A stretch of 11,263 bases of DNA from Gammaproteobacteria bacterium (GTDB lineage Bacteria > Pseudomonadota > Gammaproteobacteria > SZUA-229). Positions within the stretch are counted from its first letter, which is position 1, and every line of letters starts with the position of its first letter. Of this stretch, positions 6,302 through 11,263 are shown piece after piece. Location of the stretch: positions 1 through 11,263 of the forward strand of contig DRLE01000154.1 of assembly GCA_011051475.1 (NCBI GenBank), in the 5' to 3' direction. Under the pieces are notes generated by a model. That model was given only the letters and a program-made list of their open reading frames with translations, did no database searches and had not been told where the DNA came from. The translations under genes and the position numbers were made by a program.

Positions 6302-6622
6302 GTTTGCACCGCGTAATGTGAAGATCTGTTTTTCAGAAACCGCCAGGCAAGAATACCGCTCCCGTCGATATAGCGGTGCATGACCGCATCACTGGTCCGC
6401 CCGGTGCGCTGCCCAGCCGGGAGCAAAGAGAAGCGGAAATAGCATATTCCTACCCGGCCACTCCGGCCCCTGCAGTGATTAAAATAAAGCTGTAATGCCG
6501 TTTATCAAGGTTGAGGCCATACGGTTTCTCCTGTCACTCGTGTTGTCCTATTATGCGGTCCTGCTTGTGCTGGAATCAAGCATGCTGGAATGCCAGGGCT
6601 GGTCTCGTTCAATAATACTGTA
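6302..6622. other. GC-rich, hairpin-rich intergenic region
   Basis: This gap lies upstream of sixA and downstream of dctM, both on the minus strand. I see no convincing gene. It holds short inverted repeats: ACCGCT/AGCGGT at 6355-6377, CCCGG/CCGGG at 6400-6421, and two GGCC boxes at 6456-6468. The minus frame is open from 6501 to a TGA at 6298-6300 that overlaps the sixA ATG as ATGA, but its only ATG is at 6381 (27 codons) and lacks a ribosome site. A 13-codon minus ORF (6520-6479) has a good AGGAG 7 nt upstream. No T-tailed terminator for dctM was found. Confidence 0.4.
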
Positions 6623-7996
6623 TCAGGATATTTGTGATGGCAGCCAGGTGGCGATTTGTGGCCACCAGACTATGAGGCCCATAACAAGGACCTGGATCAT
6701 AATAAAGGGCATGACGCCGAGATAGATCTGTGTGGTTTTAATTTCCGGGGGAGCGACACCGCGCAGGTAGAACAGGGCAAAGCCGAAGGGCGGGGTGAGG
6801 AAGGAGGTCTGCAGGTTTATGGCAATAAGAATGCCCAGCCAGACCGGGTCGATACCCATGGCCAGTAGTACCGGCCCGACGATGGGAACGATAACGAAGG
6901 TGATCTCGATAAAATCGAGCACAAAACCCAGCAGGAACATGACCAGCATAACGACGAGCAGGGCGTGATACTTGCCACCGGACAGATCGCCGAGAATTTC
7001 CTGTATCAGTTCCTCGCCTTCAAAACCGCGAAAGACCAGCGAGAACAGGGCGGCGCCGATCAGTATCATAAACACCATGCAGCTTACCCGGGTGGTGCTG
7101 CGCACGACTTCACGCAGGGTGTCCAGTGTCAGCATGCCCTTGAAAAAAGCCAGCAGCATGGCGCCGACCGCGCCAATGGCGGCGGCCTCCGTGGGTGTGG
7201 CCAGTCCGCCGATAATGGAGCCGAGCACGGCAACGATCAGAAACAGCGGTGGCAGCAGACTTTTAAAAACATCGTAAAGCAGGGCATTGTCGAAATCATC
7301 GGCATTGTTGCTGGCGGCCGGCATGGCGTCTTTTCTGAAGAAGGCGACAGCGGCGATATAAAGGATATAGGCCAGTACCAGCAGCAGACCGGGAATCATG
7401 GCGCCGATAAACAGATCGCCTACCGAAACCGTTTCCGGAGAAAAGATGCCCATGTCGAGCTGGGCCTGCTGGTAGGCGCTGGAAAGTACATCGCCAAGCA
7501 GTACCAGAACAATGGAGGGTGGGATGATCTGGCCAAGGGTGCCGGAGGCGCAGATCAGGCCGGTCGATATTTTCGGGTCATAGCCCTGCTTGAGCATGCT
7601 GGGCAGAGAGAGCAGCCCCATGGTTACCACGGTGGCGCCGACAATACCGGTGCTGGCTGCCAGCAGCATGCCGACCAGCACCACGGAAATGCCCATGCCG
7701 CCGCGCAGTTTGCCGAACAGCCGTGTCATGGTTATCAGCAGGTCATCGGCGATTTTAGAGCGCTCCAGCATGACGCCCATAAATACAAACAGCGGCACGG
7801 CAATCAGTATCTGGTTGCCGATGATGCCGTACAGCCGGTTGGGCAGCGCTTCGAGAAAGTCCGGGTCGAAGCTGTCGGTATATTCGCCGATAACGGTAAA
7901 CATCAGCGCGGTGCCGCCGAGGGTAAAGGCCACCGGGTAGCCCAGCAGCAAAAAGACAAAGACGGCGGCAAACAGGTATAAAGGCATATATTCCAT
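6623..7996 (-). CDS. dctM: TRAP transporter large permease subunit (DctM family)
   Basis: This 457-residue polytopic inner-membrane protein is the ion-coupled channel subunit of a tripartite ATP-independent periplasmic transporter. Many hydrophobic helices span the whole length, as in the usual 12-helix DctM fold. Conserved segments include AASTGIVGATVVTMG at 113-127, GTLGQIIPPSI at 152-162 and GGLATPTEAAAIGAVGA at 263-279. An extra hydrophilic loop at about 172-193 (SAYQQAQLDMGIFSPETV) is typical of the branch often labelled mannitol/chloroaromatic or 2-oxo-acid type, as opposed to classical C4-dicarboxylate DctM. The substrate therefore cannot be named. The start overlaps the dctQ stop by one base (TAATG), so the two are translationally coupled. 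No periplasmic binding protein is adjacent. Confidence 0.95.
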   Translation of the reverse strand: MEYMPLYLFAAVFVFLLLGYPVAFTLGGTALMFTVIGEYTDSFDPDFLEALPNRLYGIIGNQILIAVPLFVFMGVMLERSKIADDLLITMTRLFGKLRGGMGISVVLVGMLLAASTGIVGATVVTMGLLSLPSMLKQGYDPKISTGLICASGTLGQIIPPSIVLVLLGDVLSSAYQQAQLDMGIFSPETVSVGDLFIGAMIPGLLLVLAYILYIAAVAFFRKDAMPAASNNADDFDNALLYDVFKSLLPPLFLIVAVLGSIIGGLATPTEAAAIGAVGAMLLAFFKGMLTLDTLREVVRSTTRVSCMVFMILIGAALFSLVFRGFEGEELIQEILGDLSGGKYHALLVVMLVMFLLGFVLDFIEITFVIVPIVGPVLLAMGIDPVWLGILIAINLQTSFLTPPFGFALFYLRGVAPPEIKTTQIYLGVMPFIMIQVLVMGLIVWWPQIATWLPSQIS

Positions 7997-8517
7997 TATT
8001 GCCGGGCCTCGTGCTGATGAGCGTCGTCGTTATTGTGCAGAATGATCCGGATATTCTGAGCAATCTGGCAGACAGCCTGCAGGCTGAGCAGGCCGGTCAT
8101 GACCAGAATCAGGCTTTTCAGCAGGAACACGCCGGGCAGACCACCGGCTTCACGAGAACCTTCATGCACAGCCCAGCTGTCGAGAATATAGGACCAGCTT
8201 ATCCAGCTGATAAACAGCATAAACGGCAGCAGGAAAAACAGGGCGCCGAACAGGTCAAGCCAGGCGCGGGTGCGGGCAGAAAAGCGGTTATAGAAAATAT
8301 CGACACGCACATGTGCATCCTGCTGCAGGGTATAGGCCATGCCGATAAGGAATATGCTGGCGTGCAGATAGGTAGTGGTTTCCTGCAGGGCGATAGAGCC
8401 GCTGTCGAAGGCATAACGCAGTACCACGACCATGAAGGTGACCAGCACCAGTGCCAGGTTGAGCCAGGAAACGGTGCGACCGGTCCAGTCGATAAAGGCT
8501 TCAAGGGCGCGAATCAT
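7996..8517 (-). CDS. dctQ: TRAP transporter small permease subunit (DctQ family)
   Basis: This 173-residue protein has four membrane segments, at about 18-34, 49-64, 88-108 and 129-149, which is the standard DctQ layout. The family signature is visible as AYTLQQDAHVRVDIFY at 61-76, and Glu46 lies in the preceding polar turn. DctQ packs against DctM to form the membrane complex that receives substrate from a periplasmic DctP-type protein. It starts 9 bp after the thrB stop and ends on the dctM start codon (TAATG), so thrB, dctQ and dctM look like one transcript. No clear Shine-Dalgarno precedes it, which fits coupling to thrB translation. The C-terminal tail is polar and His/Asp-rich (NNDDAHQHEARQ). 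Confidence 0.92.
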   Translation of the reverse strand: MIRALEAFIDWTGRTVSWLNLALVLVTFMVVVLRYAFDSGSIALQETTTYLHASIFLIGMAYTLQQDAHVRVDIFYNRFSARTRAWLDLFGALFFLLPFMLFISWISWSYILDSWAVHEGSREAGGLPGVFLLKSLILVMTGLLSLQAVCQIAQNIRIILHNNDDAHQHEARQ

Positions 8518-8526
8518 GGTGTTGTG

Positions 8527-9489
8527 CTACAGCCAGAAATCAAGGTATTCGTTACTGCGCCTGACGCGGTCTGAAAGGATATTGCGAAACTCGACCGGGT
8601 TTTTGGTATGCACCAGTTCACCTTTGCGCGGGAAATGTTTGTCATACAGGCGTGACAGCCAGAAACGCAGGGCGCCGGCGCGCAGCATGGCCGGCCAGTA
8701 GGCCTGTTCATGATCCTGTAACGGGCGGTATTGATGGTAGTGCTGCAGCAGGGCGGTGACCTTGTCGCGGTTCAGACTGTAGTCATCGTTCAGGCACCAG
8801 TCATTGGCCGTGACCGCGAGATCGTAAAGCAGCACGTCTTCACAGGAATAGTAAAAGTCGATAATACCGCTGAAGACATCACGGCCGTCCTTTTTGTCCC
8901 AGAGCGCGTTGTCGCGAAACAGGTCGGCGTGGATAATGCCGCGAGGCAGGTCGGCATGGCGTTTTTCCTTCTGATAGTGTACCTCGTTATCGAGCATGGC
9001 CTGATCCTCAGCAGGCAGCTTCGACATCACCAGCAGCGCGGTCTGCTGGCACCAGGCCGGGCCGCGCGGGTTGGGCTGTTTTTCTTCAAAGCTCAGGCCG
9101 GCGGCATGCATCTTGCCCATGGCATCGCCCAGCTGGGCGCAGTGATCCATGGTGGTCTCAGTAATGCTGCCGCCATTGAGTCTTTCCACCAGTGCAATCG
9201 GCTTGTTTTTAAAGTGGCTGAGGTAACGCCCGTTTTTATCGGCAACCGGGTCGGCGCTGGGAACCTGATGCGCGGCCAGGTGGTGCATCAGATTAAGGTA
9301 GAACTGCATTTCCTCGAAAGTATGTTGCTCGAAAATGGTGAGAACAAAACGCCCCTGTGTGGTGTTGACGAAATAGTTGGTGTTTTCAATACCGTCGCTG
9401 ATGCCCTGATAGTCCACCAGTTCGCCGACGTTATAGGCGGACAGAAAGTCCTTTAATTCGGCCTCTTCAATAATGGTATAAACGGACAT
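8527..9489 (-). CDS. thrB: Homoserine kinase ThrB (aminoglycoside phosphotransferase-like type)
   Basis: This cytosolic enzyme phosphorylates L-homoserine to O-phosphohomoserine using ATP in threonine synthesis. It has 320 residues, close to pseudomonad ThrB at about 316, and it is not the GHMP-type ThrB of E. coli. The N-terminus MSVYT with a nucleotide-binding region around DYQGISDGIENTNYFV (26-41) and the lysine-poor strand RFVLTIFEQ (47-55) match that family. The kinase catalytic loop is IIHADLFRDN at 185-194 (His187, Asp189, Asn194), and the metal-binding aspartate is in GIIDFYYS at 208-215 (Asp211). thrB lying divergent from or beside polA is also known in Pseudomonas, which supports the assignment over a generic phosphotransferase such as choline kinase. 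It is the first gene of the cluster with dctQ and dctM. No alternative start or strong ribosome site is seen. Confidence 0.92.
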   Translation of the reverse strand: MSVYTIIEEAELKDFLSAYNVGELVDYQGISDGIENTNYFVNTTQGRFVLTIFEQHTFEEMQFYLNLMHHLAAHQVPSADPVADKNGRYLSHFKNKPIALVERLNGGSITETTMDHCAQLGDAMGKMHAAGLSFEEKQPNPRGPAWCQQTALLVMSKLPAEDQAMLDNEVHYQKEKRHADLPRGIIHADLFRDNALWDKKDGRDVFSGIIDFYYSCEDVLLYDLAVTANDWCLNDDYSLNRDKVTALLQHYHQYRPLQDHEQAYWPAMLRAGALRFWLSRLYDKHFPRKGELVHTKNPVEFRNILSDRVRRSNEYLDFWL

Positions 9490-9528
9490 GCGATGCTGTG
9501 CTCTGGCGTGGTTTGAAAAAAGAAACTG

Positions 9529-9534
9529 ATTTTA
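9529..9534 (-). promoter_or_regulatory. Possible -10 box of thrB
   Basis: On the minus strand TAAAAT lies about 40 bp upstream of the thrB ATG, within the 164-bp divergent gap shared with polA. It matches TATAAT at five of six positions. The best -35 at 17 bp, TTCAGT, is poor, so this is only a candidate. No clear polA promoter was found in the same gap. Confidence 0.25.
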
Positions 9535-9653
9535 GCTTATATCATCAATATACTGAAATCGGGGCTGTTACATGAAAGTTCTGTTAATGCCGCCGGCGGT
9601 TTGCGATAATCAGCACCTGTTATCAAACCCCGGTTATCCAGCCCTGTTCGAAT

Positions 9654-11263
9654 ATGCCCGATAAAAAACCACCCCTGATCCTGGTTGACGGTTCCTCCTA
9701 TCTGTTCCGCGCCTTTCATGCCCTGCCAAAGCTTTCCAACAGCAAGGGCCAGGAGACCGGCGCCATTCTCGGGGTGATCAATATGCTGCGCAAGCTGCGC
9801 GATGAATACCAGCCCGAGCACATGGCGGTAGTGTTCGATGCCAAGGGCAAGACCTTCCGCAATGATATTTACCCGGATTACAAGGCCAACCGCCCGCCCA
9901 TGCCCGATGAGCTGCGCAGCCAGATCGAGCCCCTGCATGAACTGGTCGAGGCCATGGGCTTTCCCATTATCGTGGTGCCGGATGTAGAGGCCGATGATGT
10001 TATCGGTACCTACGCGAAACAGGCCAGCGAGCAGAATATCGACACCCTGATATCCACCGGAGACAAGGATCTGGCGCAGCTGGTGAATCCGCATGTCACC
10101 CTGATCAATACCATGAATAACACCATTCTCGATGAGAAAGGCGTGGAGGAAAAATTCGATGTGCCGCCCGAGGCTATCGTTGACTACCTGGCGTTGATGG
10201 GCGACACCTCGGACAATATTCCCGGGGTACCGAAGGTAGGGCCAAAGACTGCGGCCAAGTGGTTGAAACAGTATGGCTCGCTGGACAATCTGGTTGCCCA
10301 TGCCGATGAAATCAAGGGCAAGGTCGGCGAAAACCTGCGCGCCCATCTCGACAAGCTGCCTCTTTCAAAGGCGCTGACCACCATTCGCCGGGATGTAAAA
10401 CTGGATACCCCGATCGAAGCCCTGAGCCTGAAACCGCCTCAAACCGACAAGCTGCGCAAAATCTATACCGACCTGGAATTCAAAAACTGGCTGGCGGAGC
10501 TTGAAGGCAAGGGGGCTTCCGCCAGCGCCGGCGCACAGACCGATAGCGACTATCAGACCATTCTGGATAAAAAAGCCTACCAGCAATGGCTGAAAGACCT
10601 GAAAAAGACCGGCCGCTTTGCCTTCGATACCGAAACCACCAGCCTGGATTACATGAAGGCGCGCGTGGTCGGTATTTCCTTTGCCATCAAGCCCGGGCTG
10701 GCGGCCTATGTGCCTTTTGCGCATGACTACCCCGGCGCGCCGGATCAGCTCGATGAGGCCACCGTGCTTGGTGATATCAGGCCATTACTGGAAAGTGACA
10801 GGATTGAAAAAATCGGCCAGAACCTGAAATACGATGCCCATGTGCTGGCCAACCATGGTATTGTGCTGAAAGGGATTGCCGAGGACACCATGCTGGAATC
10901 CTATGTGCTCGATTCCACCCAGCGCCACAATATGGACGACATGGCCCTGCGCCTGCTCGGTCGTCAGACCATTCATTTTGAAGACATAGCCGGCAAGGGC
11001 GCAAAACAGCTCACCTTCAATGAAATTGCGCTGGAAGAGGCCGGGCCTTATGCGGCCGAAGACGCCGATATCACCCTGCAGCTGCACGAAAAACTCAGTG
11101 CCATGCTGGCAAGGGAACCGGCGCTGCAATCGGTGTATAAAGAGATCGAGCTGCCGTTGCTGAGCGTTCTGCTGAAAATCGAGCGTCACGGCGTTATGGT
11201 CGATATCGACATGCTGGCAAAGCAGAGCCGGCAGCTGGCCGAACGCATGCACGAGCTGGAACA
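9654..11263 (+). CDS. polA: DNA polymerase I (C-terminal polymerase domain mostly missing)
   Basis: The first 536 residues of DNA polymerase I are present out of roughly 900-930; the frame is open to the right edge. It removes RNA primers and fills gaps in repair and lagging-strand synthesis. The 5' nuclease domain (about 1-285) has its metal-binding acids: Asp12 in VDGSS, Asp62 in FDAKGKTFR, VEADD at 111-115, TGDKD at 135-139 and GDTSDN at 183-188. These are followed by the helix-hairpin-helix GVPKVGPKTAA at 191-201. The 3'-5' proofreading domain (about 300-500) is intact and probably active: Asp325 and Glu327 in FDTETTSLD, Asp394 in QNLKYDAH, and Tyr466 with Asp470 in YAAEDAD. The polymerase domain begins at about 500. 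The ATG at 9654 fits the family's N-terminus; no strong Shine-Dalgarno is seen. A 30-codon ORF (9572-9664) overlaps the start in another frame. thrB diverges from it upstream. Confidence 0.97.
   Translation, partial: MPDKKPPLILVDGSSYLFRAFHALPKLSNSKGQETGAILGVINMLRKLRDEYQPEHMAVVFDAKGKTFRNDIYPDYKANRPPMPDELRSQIEPLHELVEAMGFPIIVVPDVEADDVIGTYAKQASEQNIDTLISTGDKDLAQLVNPHVTLINTMNNTILDEKGVEEKFDVPPEAIVDYLALMGDTSDNIPGVPKVGPKTAAKWLKQYGSLDNLVAHADEIKGKVGENLRAHLDKLPLSKALTTIRRDVKLDTPIEALSLKPPQTDKLRKIYTDLEFKNWLAELEGKGASASAGAQTDSDYQTILDKKAYQQWLKDLKKTGRFAFDTETTSLDYMKARVVGISFAIKPGLAAYVPFAHDYPGAPDQLDEATVLGDIRPLLESDRIEKIGQNLKYDAHVLANHGIVLKGIAEDTMLESYVLDSTQRHNMDDMALRLLGRQTIHFEDIAGKGAKQLTFNEIALEEAGPYAAEDADITLQLHEKLSAMLAREPALQSVYKEIELPLLSVLLKIERHGVMVDIDMLAKQSRQLAERMHELE

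Noticed and set aside
6495..6725. A 76-codon plus-strand frame starting with a hydrophobic segment
   Set aside because: Its second half runs antisense into the dctM 3' end, there is no good ribosome site, and the hydrophobic start is short and followed by ordinary noise.
6965..7981. A 338-codon plus-strand frame rich in Gln, His and Gly
   Set aside because: It is exactly antisense to dctM, whose protein has clear family motifs; the composition is that of a shadow frame.
7999..8574. A 191-codon plus-strand frame opposite dctQ
   Set aside because: It is a shadow of dctQ with no ribosome site and low-complexity Gln/Gly composition.
9537..10346. A 269-codon minus-strand frame at the thrB/polA border
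   Set aside because: It lies antisense to the well-conserved 5' nuclease domain of polA and shows no family features.

Overview
The window looks like chromosomal DNA from an environmental gammaproteobacterium. It carries an E. coli-type PlsB, a SixA-type phosphatase, a ThrB of the pseudomonad (aminoglycoside-phosphotransferase-like) type divergent from polA, and an AsmA-like envelope protein. A pair of PEP-CTERM proteins points to a free-living bacterium that makes exopolysaccharide through an exosortase system, not to an enteric. The genus cannot be fixed from this sequence alone.

Layout. (1) Positions 1-3995, minus strand: plsB, the first acyltransferase of phospholipid synthesis, followed 13 bp later by a large single-pass, AsmA/DUF748-like periplasmic protein that runs off the left edge. 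(2) Positions 3996-4580, no gene: a 149-bp imperfect palindrome that looks like a MITE sits 33 bp upstream of plsB. It is followed by an AT-rich stretch holding inverted repeats and a near-consensus sigma-54 promoter. (3) Positions 4581-5735, plus strand: two small paralogous secreted proteins with PEP-CTERM-type sorting tails, one VPEP and one VPVPA, then a strong bidirectional terminator. (4) Positions 5798-6301, minus strand: a SixA-like phosphohistidine phosphatase. (5) Positions 6302-6622: a GC-rich, hairpin-rich gap with only tiny doubtful ORFs. (6) Positions 6623-9489, minus strand: a tight thrB-dctQ-dctM cluster, that is homoserine kinase followed by the two membrane subunits of a TRAP transporter with no binding-protein gene visible. 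(7) From 9654, plus strand: polA, cut by the right edge.

How the parts fit. plsB and the AsmA-like gene are plausibly one envelope-lipid operon. The PEP-CTERM pair looks like a separately controlled surface or matrix unit driven by RpoN, which agrees with the known PrsK/PrsR-sigma-54 control of PEP-CTERM genes. The exosortase must lie elsewhere. thrB/polA is housekeeping synteny into which TRAP permease genes have been placed. The most interesting items are the sigma-54 promoter with an upstream palindrome, the paralogous pair with differing sorting signals, the palindromic element next to plsB, and the cysteine-paired internal repeats of the AsmA-like protein.
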